Shown one piece after another: positions 6,649 to 18,558 of a DNA stretch of 64,000 bases. The position numbers were made by a program, and so were the translations under genes. The stretch is from Cycloclasticus sp. GTDB lineage: Bacteria > Pseudomonadota > Gammaproteobacteria > Methylococcales > Cycloclasticaceae. Below the pieces are notes generated by a model that made no database searches, was not told where the DNA came from, and saw only the letters and a list, made by a program, of their open reading frames with translations. Numbering within the stretch: the stretch's first letter is position 1; the number at the start of each line of letters is the position of its first letter. The stretch lies in the NCBI GenBank assembly GCA_002733135.1, contig NVUJ01000005.1, positions 1 through 64,000 on the forward strand. Reading direction: 5' to 3'.

Positions 6649-7974
6649 GTGTCATTACTTTGGGAAAAGTGCCTACAACACTTGGAAAACGAGTTCCCCC
6701 CTCAACAAATTAATACCTGGATAAGGCCCTTACAGGCTCAATCAAGTGCTGACGAGCTTCTTTTGTACGCACCAAACAAGTTTGTACTAGACTGGGTGTC
6801 TGACAATTACATTGAAAAAATAACGTCTATTATCAATAAGTTAGATGGAAATATCTCGTCTATACTATTAAAAATAGGGTCCTCTAAAAGTGAAACCGCC
6901 CATCCAGTTAATAGCCTTAGTGGTAAGGCTCAGGTTAGGCGGAAGCCACTTGCTCATCATAATTTAAACAACGCGTTTACCTTTGATTCCTTTGTCATCG
7001 GCAAATCTAATGAGCTAGCCAATGCGGCTTCCATTCAAGTGTCTGAAAACCCTGGTTCGGCTTATAACCCGCTTTTTATTTATGGTGGTGTTGGTTTGGG
7101 TAAAACTCATTTAATGCACGCAATTGGTAACCGTATTGTCGCTAACAACACATCAGCCAAGGTCAGTTTTTTATCTTCTGAGCGTTTTGTATCCGATATG
7201 GTTACGTCACTTCAAAAAAACACTATAAATGAGTTTAAGAACTTTTATCGCTCGCTAGACCTACTATTAATTGATGATATACAGTTTTTTGCAAAGAAAG
7301 AGCGCTCTCAAGATGAGTTCTTTCACACATTCAATACACTAATCGAAAATAACAAACAAATCGTTTTAACCTGTGATTGTTATCCAAAGGAAATAAATGG
7401 CTTGGAAGAACGCCTCAAATCTCGCTTTGGCTGGGGTTTACCCATTGCGATTGAGCCGCCCGATCTTGAAACAAGGGTTGCTATCTTAAAAAGCAAAGCC
7501 GCCCTTAGTGGCGTGGATTTACCCGATGAGGTCGCTTTTTTTATGGGTAACCGGATTAGATCTAATGTCCGTGAACTAGAAGGGGCTTTACGTAGGGTTT
7601 TAGCTAACGCAAACTTTACTGGCAGCCCAATAACTTTGGATTTCACTAAAGAAGCGTTAAGAGACCTTATTGCCCTCCAAAACAAACGAATTGGGATAGA
7701 CAATATTCAAAAAACCGTTGCTGAGTATTACAAAATACGTATGTCAGACTTATTATCTTCTAAACGAACCCGGTCCATTACCCGGCCTAGGCAGCTGGCC
7801 ATGGCTTTAGCTAAGGAATTAACTAGCTATAGTCTGCCAGAAATAGGCTCTCAATTTGGTGGCAGGGATCATACAACCGTGTTACATGCAACACGAAAAA
7901 TTAGTGAGCTTAGAGATTCAGATCAAAAAATAGATGAAGATTATAAAAACCTGTTGAGAACCCTGTCGCATTAA
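6649..7974 (+). CDS. dnaA: Chromosomal replication initiator protein DnaA
   Basis: DnaA binds DnaA boxes at oriC, melts the adjacent AT-rich DNA and loads the helicase. The 441-residue protein has domain I ([24 protein letters not shown]), a short linker (about 80-105), an AAA+ domain with Walker [10 protein letters not shown] (146-154) and Walker [10 protein letters not shown] (205-213), and the C-terminal DNA-binding domain with the signature [15 protein letters not shown]. The start is GTG, preceded by AAGGA at good distance. It heads dnaA-dnaN-recF-gyrB. DnaA boxes on both sides suggest autorepression. Confidence 0.98.
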   Translation: MSLLWEKCLQHLENEFPPQQINTWIRPLQAQSSADELLLYAPNKFVLDWVSDNYIEKITSIINKLDGNISSILLKIGSSKSETAHPVNSLSGKAQVRRKPLAHHNLNNAFTFDSFVIGKSNELANAASIQVSENPGSAYNPLFIYGGVGLGKTHLMHAIGNRIVANNTSAKVSFLSSERFVSDMVTSLQKNTINEFKNFYRSLDLLLIDDIQFFAKKERSQDEFFHTFNTLIENNKQIVLTCDCYPKEINGLEERLKSRFGWGLPIAIEPPDLETRVAILKSKAALSGVDLPDEVAFFMGNRIRSNVRELEGALRRVLANANFTGSPITLDFTKEALRDLIALQNKRIGIDNIQKTVAEYYKIRMSDLLSSKRTRSITRPRQLAMALAKELTSYSLPEIGSQFGGRDHTTVLHATRKISELRDSDQKIDEDYKNLLRTLSH

Positions 7975-8142
7975 CTATGATTAACTGTGGATAACCATTA
8001 AGTGGACGTTATTAACAATTTATCCACTGGTAAATTAAAAATTAACAACAGGTTTTAGTTTACGTAACCATTTGATTATAAAAAACAAAACTGACTTATT
8101 AACAAAAAAAACTTCCCTTATAATTACAATAAGTATTTAAAA
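7975..8142. other. oriC: Candidate replication origin (dnaA-dnaN spacer)
   Basis: A 168-bp AT-rich spacer with two DnaA boxes in opposite orientation: TGTGGATAA (7986-7994, perfect) and TTATCCACT (8020-8028, one mismatch). TTATTAACA recurs at 8010-8018 and near 8098, and the segment from 8090 is very AT-rich (TTATTAACAAAAAAAACTTC), as expected of a DNA unwinding element. Whether initiation occurs here, in the rpmH-dnaA spacer, or in both together cannot be settled from sequence alone. Confidence 0.55.
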
Positions 8143-9243
8143 ATGAAATTAAATATTAATAAAGAAGATTTACTTGAACCATTAACTAAAGTATTTGGTG
8201 TTATAGAACGAAGACAAACGCTACCTATTTTATCTAATGTGTATTTTTCACTTGATCGGGGTATTTTGAAATTAGCAGGCACTGATCTTGAGGTCCAAGT
8301 CGCTGTCGAAACCCCTATAAATTGTCAAGAAAGCTTTAAAACCACCATTCCCGGACGAAAATTATTGGATATTTGTCGTTCTTTACCGGATAACTCGACA
8401 GTTTCATTAAACTTTTCTAATGATGAGGTTGTTATTAGGGCGGGCAAGGGCCGTTTCAAATTACGTACGCTTTCTGCCGCAGAATACCCTTTATTTGATG
8501 AGCTAAATTACATAGACGATATTAGTATTGAACAAGGGGTTCTCTCAAAAACATTTAGTAAAACCGTTTTTTGTATGGCACAACAAGATGTTCGTTACTA
8601 CTTAAATGGTTTAATGATGGAAGTAGAGGAAGGCACCTTGCAGACAGTTGCTTCAGATGGCCATCGCTTGGCTTTTTCAAAAAAGCCTCTAGAGGACGAA
8701 TCCAAATCGATAAGCCAAGTCATAATTCCAAGAAAAGCCGCCCACGAAGTGTTACGGCTGCTAGAAAAAACGGAAGGGAAAATAGACATTAATGTCGGAA
8801 AAAACAACATTAAATTTACGTTAGGCGATGTTCAACTTAATACAAAGCTAATTGATGGCAGGTTTCCAAATTTTAAAAACGTAGTGCCTGATGAAAGCAA
8901 ACACAGCCTTATTATTGAAAAACAATCCTTTAAGTCGGCTTTATCAAGGGTATCTATTTTATCTAACGAAAAATATAAAGGAATAAGGCTGGATTTATCT
9001 GAACAGCTTTTGACGATTAATGCTAACAACCCTGAGCAAGACGAGGCAGAGGAAACATTAACGGTTGATTTTAACGGCGAAGAAATGAGTATGGGGTTTA
9101 ATTCAAGCTACCTAATGGACGCATTAAACGTTATTGAGTCAGACAAGGTGCGAATTTCCTTCACTGACACCAATAGCAGCTGCTTGCTTGAGGATCCAAA
9201 CGATACAAGCAGCCGGTTTGTCATTATGCCTATGCGCATCTAA
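8143..9243 (+). CDS. dnaN: DNA polymerase III sliding clamp (beta subunit)
   Basis: The beta clamp encircles DNA and gives processivity to polymerase III; it is also the docking point for repair proteins. The 366-residue length and the three-fold repeated clamp fold match the family. The N-terminus MKLNINKEDLLEPLTKVFGVIERRQTLPIL and the C-terminus ending in SRFVIMPMRI (the conserved P-M-R end) are diagnostic. It lies downstream of dnaA across the candidate origin and 23 bp before recF, in the conserved dnaA-dnaN-recF-gyrB order. Confidence 0.97.
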   Translation: MKLNINKEDLLEPLTKVFGVIERRQTLPILSNVYFSLDRGILKLAGTDLEVQVAVETPINCQESFKTTIPGRKLLDICRSLPDNSTVSLNFSNDEVVIRAGKGRFKLRTLSAAEYPLFDELNYIDDISIEQGVLSKTFSKTVFCMAQQDVRYYLNGLMMEVEEGTLQTVASDGHRLAFSKKPLEDESKSISQVIIPRKAAHEVLRLLEKTEGKIDINVGKNNIKFTLGDVQLNTKLIDGRFPNFKNVVPDESKHSLIIEKQSFKSALSRVSILSNEKYKGIRLDLSEQLLTINANNPEQDEAEETLTVDFNGEEMSMGFNSSYLMDALNVIESDKVRISFTDTNSSCLLEDPNDTSSRFVIMPMRI

Positions 9244-9266
9244 AAACCCAACAATGGCGGTTTAGA

Positions 9267-10349
9267 ATGTCCGTATCGGAGATACACATTAAAGATGTTA
9301 GGAATATTCAAAACATCAATATTCAGCCATCCGCTAAATTAAATATTATCGTTGGCCCAAATGGCAGCGGAAAAACAACACTATTAGAAGCTATATATTT
9401 ACTAGGCAGGGCTCGCTCATTTAGAACACAAAACATAAAAAAAATAATTACCCATGAAGCAGACCACCTGATTGTGTATGCGAAACTAGACTCTCCAAAC
9501 GGCATAAGTAACAAAATAGCTATAAAAAAAGATCAAAACGACACAACGATTAGAGTAAATGGAAAAACAGAGAAGAGAGCGTCGGAGCTATCTCGCTATC
9601 TACACACGCATTTAATTCGACCAGAGTCGCAAACGCTTTTAGAAAGGGGGTCAAGCGCAAGAAGGTCGTTTATTGATTGGGGAGTGTTTCACGTGAAACA
9701 TGAGTTTTTAGACGCGTCTAAAAAATACACACAACTACTTAAACAAAGAAACAAACTACTTAAATCAAAGCAACTAGATACACTACATGTATGGAATAAA
9801 AAATTTGCTGAATACGGTATAATAGTGAGCAAAGAAAGGGCCCTTTATGTGTACCATCTTGAAAAGGAGCTTAAGCAAATTGCCAAACTCCTTATTGGCA
9901 CAGAAGACATAGTAGTTGATTACGTTAAAGGTTGGGAGCAGGCGCTGTCTTTAGGCGACGCGCTAATTAAAAATAGAGCCCGAGACGTTCAATACGGGTT
10001 TACTACAGTAGGCGCGCATAAATCAGATATTCGCGTGTTGATTGAAGATAAAAAAGCCCAGGACTTTTTGTCTAGAGGGCAAATGAAGCTCTTGGTTATT
10101 TCTTTATATTTAGCACAAATAAAGATAATGAGCGCCCAGAAAGACAAATCGGTTTGTGTTTTATTGGATGATTTGGCGGCAGAGCTAGATAGAGATAACT
10201 TTAAAAAAGTGATGTCGTTTGTTGTAAGTTTAGGCATACAGGTTTTTATTACAACAACGCAAGAAAATCTATTTTTAGATTTTATGGAATTAAATGAATC
10301 AAGAGTGTTTCACGTGGAACATGGCTGTATTCAAAAAGGGGAAACTTAA
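9267..10349 (+). CDS. recF: DNA replication and repair protein RecF
   Basis: RecF is an SMC-like ATPase that acts with RecO and RecR to load RecA at gaps. The 360-residue protein has Walker A GPNGSGKTT (30-38), the ABC-type signature LSRGQMKLLV and a Walker B region VCVLLDDLAAELD. It carries the conserved RecF segments RRSFIDWGVFHVKH and, at the C-terminus, SRVFHVEHG. Both FHV(K/E)H-coding segments contain a ParB-binding parS site, so this gene also carries centromere DNA. Its stop codon directly abuts the GTG of gyrB. Confidence 0.97.
   Translation: MSVSEIHIKDVRNIQNINIQPSAKLNIIVGPNGSGKTTLLEAIYLLGRARSFRTQNIKKIITHEADHLIVYAKLDSPNGISNKIAIKKDQNDTTIRVNGKTEKRASELSRYLHTHLIRPESQTLLERGSSARRSFIDWGVFHVKHEFLDASKKYTQLLKQRNKLLKSKQLDTLHVWNKKFAEYGIIVSKERALYVYHLEKELKQIAKLLIGTEDIVVDYVKGWEQALSLGDALIKNRARDVQYGFTTVGAHKSDIRVLIEDKKAQDFLSRGQMKLLVISLYLAQIKIMSAQKDKSVCVLLDDLAAELDRDNFKKVMSFVVSLGIQVFITTTQENLFLDFMELNESRVFHVEHGCIQKGET
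9685..9700. promoter_or_regulatory. parS: parS centromere site 1 (ParB binding site)
   Basis: The perfect 16-bp palindrome TGTTTCACGTGAAACA equals the consensus chromosomal parS. It lies inside recF about 1.6 kb from the candidate origin, the expected position for chromosome segregation sites, and encodes the RecF residues VFHVKH. Confidence 0.9.
10306..10321. promoter_or_regulatory. parS: parS centromere site 2 (ParB binding site)
   Basis: TGTTTCACGTGGAACA is the exact complement of the classic parS form TGTTCCACGTGAAACA. It lies at the 3' end of recF, 606 bp after the first site, and encodes the RecF residues VFHVEH. Confidence 0.88.
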
Positions 10350-12767
<2,418 letters not shown>

Positions 12768-12772
12768 AAACG

Positions 12773-13138
12773 ATGAATAATGAAGAAATATTAAAACAAG
12801 AAAACATTGTTATCTTAGACGATGGGCTTAGGGTGGACAGGAAGGAGTATAAACTTAGTGATATAGAGTCTCTTTATATTGGCGAGCAAAATCCAGCTCG
12901 AGATAGAGCTTATGTGTTTATCGCCGTGGGTATCATTTTAATGGTTTTAACATCACGCTGGTTTTTTGCAGGCGGCGTCGTTTCAATTTTAGCGGGTATC
13001 GTCACTTTTTTTGATTCAAGAAGAAAGTATACGATTATTTTAAAAACGAAAGATTTTGAAAAAGCTATTGTCGCTAGCTATGATTTGAAAAAAATTAAGA
13101 TAATTGAAGCGGAAATAAGGAAAAAAACGGCGCCCTGA
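12773..13138 (+). CDS. Small membrane protein of unknown function (DUF6232-like)
   Basis: A 121-residue protein starting 6 bp after gyrB. Residues 1-40 form a soluble strand-rich part (VILDDGLRVDRKEYKLSDIESLYIGEQ). Two closely spaced hydrophobic segments follow (AYVFIAVGIILMVLTSRWFFAGGVVSILAGIVTFFDSRR region), and then a strand-helix tail (KYTIILKTKDFEKAIVASYDLKKIKIIEAEIRKK). This layout, a PH-like soluble fold split by a membrane hairpin, resembles DUF6232-type proteins. Function is unknown. Probably co-transcribed with gyrB. It converges on the acyltransferase gene 8 bp downstream. Confidence 0.75.
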   Translation: MNNEEILKQENIVILDDGLRVDRKEYKLSDIESLYIGEQNPARDRAYVFIAVGIILMVLTSRWFFAGGVVSILAGIVTFFDSRRKYTIILKTKDFEKAIVASYDLKKIKIIEAEIRKKTAP

Positions 13139-13146
13139 GGTCCTTT

Positions 13147-13896
13147 TTAAGAAGGTTTTTGAGTTATCTCATCCATCTGCCCTTCAATCCAGCTTTCTGC
13201 TTTCTGATTAAGCTCACGCGCCGAAATAGCTTTGCTATCAATCATTTCACCAATTCGCACCTGAATAGTTCCTGGGTATTTAATAAATGCCTTCCGTCTC
13301 CAGAACTCCCCCGCATTGTGGGCAACAGGAATAACGGGGTAACCCGACTTTTCAGCTAACAGTGCGCCGCCCACCATGTACTTGCCTTTTTTACCCGGTG
13401 CAATGCGCGTGCCCTCAGGAAAAATAACCACCCAACGACCAGATTCTAAACGCTCGCTTCCTTGCTTAATAATTTGCCTAAATGACTTACTTTTTTTAGA
13501 GCGATCGATAGCAATAGGCTGAATTAATGCAAGTGCCCAGCCAAATAAAGGAATCCAAAGTAATTCACGTTTTAATACCCAGCACTGTTCCGGAAATAGA
13601 ACTTGTAAAGCAAAGGTTTCCCAAGCCGATTGATGCTTACAAAAAATTATGCCATTGCCTTTTATGTTTTCAGAGCCCGTCACTTCAAAACCCAAGTTAC
13701 AAATAAACTTTAGGCCTTTAATAACCAATTTGGCCCAAGCGCTAGCGATGCCGTATCGAACACTATAAGAAAAGGGAAAAGACAATAAGACGAGCGGAGC
13801 AAAAATGAATAATGTAACGACCTGAAAGGCAAAGAATATAACGGAGCGTAAACCTAATATAAAATGGTTATGTGAGGATGGACTTGACTGCGTCAT
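13147..13896 (-). CDS. Lysophospholipid (1-acylglycerol-3-phosphate) acyltransferase, PlsC family
   Basis: Predicted to transfer an acyl chain to a lysophospholipid at the inner membrane. The 249-residue protein has N-terminal hydrophobic segments (SVIFFAFQVVTLFIFAPLVLL), then block I CKHQSAWETFAL. This block has His-x4-Glu in place of the usual His-x4-Asp, a variant seen in this branch. Block III FPEGTRIAPGKKG and the late block VIPVAHNAGEFW follow. The start at 13896 overlaps the 3' end of gmhB by 29 bp. The gmhB-plsC order downstream of glyS is common in gammaproteobacteria. The exact substrate is uncertain. Confidence 0.9.
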   Translation of the reverse strand: MTQSSPSSHNHFILGLRSVIFFAFQVVTLFIFAPLVLLSFPFSYSVRYGIASAWAKLVIKGLKFICNLGFEVTGSENIKGNGIIFCKHQSAWETFALQVLFPEQCWVLKRELLWIPLFGWALALIQPIAIDRSKKSKSFRQIIKQGSERLESGRWVVIFPEGTRIAPGKKGKYMVGGALLAEKSGYPVIPVAHNAGEFWRRKAFIKYPGTIQVRIGEMIDSKAISARELNQKAESWIEGQMDEITQKPS

Positions 13897-14419
13897 ATAA
13901 GTTCTCGAAGGTTGGAAGGTTAAGATTCGGGTTGTCGTGTTGGGTTTTTTTACCGTTGCCGGTTAATACTAACATGGGCTTTGCGCCTACAAGAATTGCG
14001 GAATCTAGGTCACGTAAGCTATCGCCAATAACAATAGATTGGTTTAAGGCGATATCATTTGTATCAGCAAGGCTAGTCAATAAGCCTGCTTTTGGTTTAC
14101 GGCAATCACAGTTATCGTCAGGCGAATGGGGGCAAAAGGCAATATCAGTAATGAAGCCACCTGCTAGATCAACTAAGCCAAGCATTTTTTGATGCATGGC
14201 CTTTAAGGTTTCTACAGAGTAATAACCACGGCTTATACCCGATTGGTTAGTGGCAACAAACACCCGATACCCCGATTTATGTAATAAGGCGATTGCCTCA
14301 ATGCTACTTTCAATGGGTATCCATTCATCAATGGTCTTAACGTATTCGTCGCTATCTAAATTAATAACGCCATCGCGGTCTAAAATAATATCAGTTTTAA
14401 AGTGTGCGTCAAAAGTCAT
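13868..14419 (-). CDS. gmhB: D-glycero-beta-D-manno-heptose 1,7-bisphosphate 7-phosphatase
   Basis: A HAD-superfamily phosphatase of ADP-heptose synthesis for lipopolysaccharide inner core. The 183 residues contain motif I DRDGVINLDSDEYV (nucleophile Asp and the acid/base Asp two residues on), the SGYRVFVATNQSGISRGYY motif II region, and the metal-binding loop CPHSPDDNCDCRKPKAGLL with its cysteines and histidine, then VIGDSLRDLDSA. The ATG follows the glyS stop codon directly (TAGATG), so it is probably translated with glyS. Confidence 0.95.
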   Translation of the reverse strand: MTFDAHFKTDIILDRDGVINLDSDEYVKTIDEWIPIESSIEAIALLHKSGYRVFVATNQSGISRGYYSVETLKAMHQKMLGLVDLAGGFITDIAFCPHSPDDNCDCRKPKAGLLTSLADTNDIALNQSIVIGDSLRDLDSAILVGAKPMLVLTGNGKKTQHDNPNLNLPTFENLYDAVKSILT

Positions 14420-16486
14420 CTATATCATTGATATATCGGCTATTTTTATAAAGTTGGAATGAATATGAGACAGCAAGGCAAGCCGAGAATTTTTAAGTTT
14501 TTCATCTTCAGCCATAATAAATACATGCTCAAAGAAATCGTCGATGGGGCTTTTAAGTATCGATAATTGTTTGAGTGCGTTTATATACTCGCGCTGTTCA
14601 ATCAAGGGAGCAACCGTACTTTCAACAACTTTTAATTGCTTATGAAGTTCAAGTTCCTGACTATCTACTAACAACGACGCATCGAACTGATCAGAAACAT
14701 CGTCGGGCGCTTTCTTTAAAAGGTTTTGAATGCGCTTGTTTGCCGCACCTAAGCTGGTTGCTTCTTCAAGTTCGGAAAATTGCTTAACAGCTTCAAGGCG
14801 ACTGATAAAATCGACGGGTTCAGAGCAGCCCACGCTAGCGACGGCGGCAAATTGTTCTGCACTAAAGCCATTGCTTAAACAAAAACCCTTTAGCCGATCA
14901 ATCATGAAGCTAAATACCAGCAACTTGGTGTTATTTACGTCGAACGTGTGGCTAAAAGTGGCACATGAAGTTGAAATGAGTTTTTTCAAGTCGAGCGACA
15001 AATCATTTTCAATGATGATACGCAAAATGCCTAAGCTGGCTCTTCTAAGGGCAAAGGGGTCCTTATCGCCTGTGGGTAATAAACCAATGCTAAAAATACC
15101 TACAACTGAATCCAGCTTGTCGGATAGAGCGAGAACCTGACCTGTTTGCGTGGCCGGTAAAGCGCCGCCTGAATGCTTAGGTAAATATTGCTCCTCAATA
15201 GCCGTAGCAACTTCTTGAGGCTCGTTGTTTTCGTTTGCGTAGTACCGCCCAATAACACCTTGTAAGCTGGCAAATTCACCAACCATTTCCGTCACAAGGT
15301 CGGTTTTCGAAAGCTCTGCTGCACGCGCGGCCATTGAAGCATCGTAACCAAGTTGTTCGGCAAGTTGACTTGAAAGCGCCATAACACGGCGAGTTTTGTC
15401 ACCGATGGAACCTAATTTATGTTGAAACACAACGTTATCTAGCGATGATATGCGATCTGCTAAAGAGGTTTTGGTATCTTGTTGCCAGAAAAATTCAGCG
15501 TCGGCCAATCGTGGGCGAATAACGCGCTCGTTACCGTGACTAACAGAGGCGGGGTTGCTACTGTCTATGTTGCTAATGGTGATAAAGAAAGGCAGTAAGT
15601 CACCATTGTTATCTAACACAGGAAAGTACTTCTGGTTTATCTGCATCGTCGTGATGAGAACTTCTTTCGGTAAGGCCAAAAAGTGTTCGTCAAAACTACC
15701 CGTTACCGCAACAGGGTATTCAACTAAGGCGGTAATTTCGTCTAATAAGCTAGGTTCAATGTGCGCTAAGCCGTTAACGGCAGAAGCGGCTTTGATAGCC
15801 TGTTCTTCAATTTGAGACTTACGCTCTTCAAAACTCGCAATAACGTAGGCAGATTTAAGTTGCTGACTGTAGTCACTCGCAGAGCGGATAGTAATGGCTT
15901 CCCGCGCATGAAAACGATGGCCAAAAGAGGTGTTTGATGTGGCAACGCCTAAAAACGTCGTGTTTATTATCTCATCACCAAACAATAATACAGCTGAGTG
16001 AACAGGCCTTACAAAGGCAACGTTAGAATCACCCCAGCGCATTCGTTTAGCAATGGGTAGGCGGTTGAGTGCTTTGTCGATAATAGCGGGAATAAGTTCT
16101 TCCGCAGGTAGGCCTTTTTCCAATTTGTTATAACTAAGCCACTCGCCTTTATCGGTTTTAAGTGTGCTTAATTCCGCAAACTCAGCGCCACAGCCACGAG
16201 CAAAACCCATAGCGGCTTTACTGGGGTTGCCCTCTTTATCGTAAGCGGCAGCAACGGCTGGCCCGCGTTTTTCAACTTGGGTATCTTCTTGAGCGGTTTG
16301 CACCGTTTCTATCCAAATAGCTAAGCGTCGTGGCGTTGCATAGGTGTGCGTAGTCGAAAAATTAAGATTGGCTTCACTAAGCCCTTCAGTAATACCGTTC
16401 AACAAATGGTCGCGTAAGGTTTTAAGTGTGGTGGGTGGTAGCTCTTCGCAGCCCAGTTCAAAAAACAGGTCTTTTGTGGCCGCCAT
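14420..16486 (-). CDS. glyS: Glycine--tRNA ligase beta subunit
   Basis: The beta subunit of the bacterial alpha2-beta2 glycyl-tRNA synthetase, needed for tRNA binding and positioning. It is 688 residues, the normal length. The N-terminus (KDLFFELGCEELPPTTLKTL) and segments such as RMRWGDSNVAFVRPVHS and PDGDKDPFALRR-like LLPTGDKDPFALRRASLGI are characteristic, and a DALR-like anticodon-binding tail closes the protein. Its ATG shares one base with the glyQ stop (TAATG), showing tight coupling of the two subunits. Confidence 0.98.
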   Translation of the reverse strand: MAATKDLFFELGCEELPPTTLKTLRDHLLNGITEGLSEANLNFSTTHTYATPRRLAIWIETVQTAQEDTQVEKRGPAVAAAYDKEGNPSKAAMGFARGCGAEFAELSTLKTDKGEWLSYNKLEKGLPAEELIPAIIDKALNRLPIAKRMRWGDSNVAFVRPVHSAVLLFGDEIINTTFLGVATSNTSFGHRFHAREAITIRSASDYSQQLKSAYVIASFEERKSQIEEQAIKAASAVNGLAHIEPSLLDEITALVEYPVAVTGSFDEHFLALPKEVLITTMQINQKYFPVLDNNGDLLPFFITISNIDSSNPASVSHGNERVIRPRLADAEFFWQQDTKTSLADRISSLDNVVFQHKLGSIGDKTRRVMALSSQLAEQLGYDASMAARAAELSKTDLVTEMVGEFASLQGVIGRYYANENNEPQEVATAIEEQYLPKHSGGALPATQTGQVLALSDKLDSVVGIFSIGLLPTGDKDPFALRRASLGILRIIIENDLSLDLKKLISTSCATFSHTFDVNNTKLLVFSFMIDRLKGFCLSNGFSAEQFAAVASVGCSEPVDFISRLEAVKQFSELEEATSLGAANKRIQNLLKKAPDDVSDQFDASLLVDSQELELHKQLKVVESTVAPLIEQREYINALKQLSILKSPIDDFFEHVFIMAEDEKLKNSRLALLSHIHSNFIKIADISMI

Positions 16487-17403
16487 TATGATGCCTCCCT
16501 GTTGTTTAACATGGGGAAGCCGAGCTCCTCGCGAGAGGCGTAATACGTTTCAGCCACCATTTTAGATAAGCTACGAACACGAAGTATAAAGCGCTGGCGT
16601 TCAGTAACAGAAATGGCGTGGCGAGCATCGAGCAAGTTAAATGTGTGGGATGCTTTTAGAACTTGTTCATAAGCAGGTAAGGCCAAGCCTTTTTCAATCA
16701 ATAAGTTACAAGCCGCTTCACACTCATCAAACTGTTTAAACATATGGTCAATATTAGCGTGGTCAAAGTTAAATTCAGATTGTTCGACTTCATTTTGGTG
16801 AAATACATCACCGTACGTCACGGGGCCATTTTTAGTATTGGCCCACACAAGATCGTACACACTTTCAACGCCTTGAATGTACATGGCAATGCGCTCAAGC
16901 CCGTAGGTAATTTCACCACTCACGGGTTTGCAATCTAAACCGCCAACCTGTTGGAAGTAGGTGAACTGCGTCACTTCCATGCCGTTTAGCCAAACTTCCC
17001 AGCCGAGTCCCCATGCACCGAGAGTTGGTGATTCCCAGTTGTCTTCAACAAAGCGAATATCGTGCTCCAGCATATCTAAACCAAGGTGCGTCAAAGAATT
17101 TAGGTATAAGTCTTGAATATCTATTGGAGACGGCTTAATCAATACTTGAAATTGGTAGTAATGCTGCAATCGATTAGGGTTTTCACCGAAACGACCATCC
17201 GTCGGGCGGCGCGAAGGCTGTACATAGGCAGTCGCCCAAGGCTCGGGGCCTATCGCACGTAAAAAAGTGGCTGGGTGAAAAGTTCCAGCGCCGACTTCAA
17301 GGTCTAATGGTTGCAGAATGACGCACCCTTGGTCAGCCCAATATTCTTGCAACGCAAGGATAAGGCCCTGGAATGTTTGTAGGTCTTGATTCGATTTTGA
17401 CAC
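16486..17403 (-). CDS. glyQ: Glycine--tRNA ligase alpha subunit
   Basis: The catalytic alpha subunit of the heterotetrameric glycyl-tRNA synthetase. At 305 residues it is of normal size and shows the class II aminoacylation core: [20 protein letters not shown], then [20 protein letters not shown], the motif 2 loop region [20 protein letters not shown], and [12 protein letters not shown]. It is the first gene of the leftward glyQ-glyS-gmhB-plsC run and diverges from the PP-loop gene at 17515 across about 110 bp that should hold both promoters. Confidence 0.98.
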   Translation of the reverse strand: MSKSNQDLQTFQGLILALQEYWADQGCVILQPLDLEVGAGTFHPATFLRAIGPEPWATAYVQPSRRPTDGRFGENPNRLQHYYQFQVLIKPSPIDIQDLYLNSLTHLGLDMLEHDIRFVEDNWESPTLGAWGLGWEVWLNGMEVTQFTYFQQVGGLDCKPVSGEITYGLERIAMYIQGVESVYDLVWANTKNGPVTYGDVFHQNEVEQSEFNFDHANIDHMFKQFDECEAACNLLIEKGLALPAYEQVLKASHTFNLLDARHAISVTERQRFILRVRSLSKMVAETYYASREELGFPMLNNREAS

Positions 17404-17514
17404 GTTAAATTTGACAGTAAACTAAATAAACGTGAAGTATATCTAATAAGCCTGCATATATCATTAAAAGCCTATCCGGTATAATGCGCTAAATTAACGG
17501 TTTAATTGAGAATT

Positions 17515-18558
17515 ATGGCAACACAACGCAAAGCAGTCGCGCTGATATCAGGCGGCTTAGATTCATTATTAGCAGCAAAAGTTATGCTGGAACAGGGTAT
17601 TCACGTAGAAGGTATCAACTTTTACACGGGTTTTTGTGTGGAAGGGCATACGCATGCGATTCGCAAAAAAGACAAGGCCAAGCCGAAGCGTAATAATGCG
17701 TTGTGGAGCGCTGAACAATTAGGCATTAAGCTGCACATCATTGATGTTATTGAAGAATATAAGGACGTGTTGATTAACCCGAAGCACGGTTACGGGCAAA
17801 ACATGAACCCGTGTTTAGACTGTAAAGTGTTTATGGTGGGTAAAGCCAAAGAATGGGCAGACGAGAATGGCTTTGATTTTATTATTACCGGCGAGGTGAT
17901 TGGGCAACGCCCGATGTCGCAACGTAAAGAGACGATGCCGGTTATTTCAAGAGAGTCGGGTGCGGATGACCGTTTATTAAGACCGCTATGTGCGCAAAAC
18001 TTGCCTGAAACATTGCCAGAAAAAGAAGGCTGGGTAAATCGCGATGAGTTATACGGTTTTAGTGGCCGTACGCGTAAGCCACAAATGGCGTTGGCTGAAA
18101 AGTTTGGTTTTGTTGATTATGCGCAACCCGCCGGTGGTTGCTGCTTTTTAACGGATAAAGCGTATTCGGTTAAGTTGACAGACCTGTGGGCCTCACGCGG
18201 AAAAAAAGAATATGAAATTGATGACATTATGTTGTTAAAAGTGGGCCGACACTTTCGCCCTAAGCCGCATTTCAAATTGATTGTTGCGCGTGAGGAAGGT
18301 GAGAATAACTTCTTGCAGGGCTACAGAAAACAATTTATCACCTTAAGAACGATGAGCCACAAAGGCCCGTTAACTTTATTGGATGGGACGATAGAAGACG
18401 ATGATTTAGAATTGGCCGCAAAAATTGTGGCGCGTTTTAGCCAAGGGCGTGATGCTGATACCGTGGATGTTGAAGTCGCTGAATTAGGCGAAGTGATTAA
18501 GAACATTAGCGTAAAGCCCTTTGCGGTGGATGAAATTCAAGAGGCTTGGCGGGTATGA
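17515..18558 (+). CDS. PP-loop ATPase (ThiI/MnmA-like predicted tRNA-thiolation enzyme)
   Basis: The N-terminal PP-loop ALISGGLDSLLAAKVMLEQG places this in the ATP pyrophosphatase group that adenylates tRNA or other substrates. A CxxC (MNPCLDCKVFM, about residues 99-109) and a second cysteine pair (PAGGCCFLTDKAYS) could carry persulfide or a metal cluster. The C-terminal part (MLLKVGRHFRPKPHFKLIVAREEGE) resembles the RNA-binding NFACT-R type of domain. It overlaps tusA by 4 bp (ATGA), which points to a sulfur-transfer role. The start ATG at 17515 is preferred over an in-frame TTG at 17506. It is often annotated as a thiouridylate methyltransferase, which is misleading. The substrate is unknown: a thiolated tRNA is likely but unproven. 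Confidence 0.75.
   Translation: MATQRKAVALISGGLDSLLAAKVMLEQGIHVEGINFYTGFCVEGHTHAIRKKDKAKPKRNNALWSAEQLGIKLHIIDVIEEYKDVLINPKHGYGQNMNPCLDCKVFMVGKAKEWADENGFDFIITGEVIGQRPMSQRKETMPVISRESGADDRLLRPLCAQNLPETLPEKEGWVNRDELYGFSGRTRKPQMALAEKFGFVDYAQPAGGCCFLTDKAYSVKLTDLWASRGKKEYEIDDIMLLKVGRHFRPKPHFKLIVAREEGENNFLQGYRKQFITLRTMSHKGPLTLLDGTIEDDDLELAAKIVARFSQGRDADTVDVEVAELGEVIKNISVKPFAVDEIQEAWRV

Noticed and set aside
14730-15140. 136-residue plus-strand frame inside glyS
   Set aside because: Antisense shadow of glyS, with composition of reverse-read codons.
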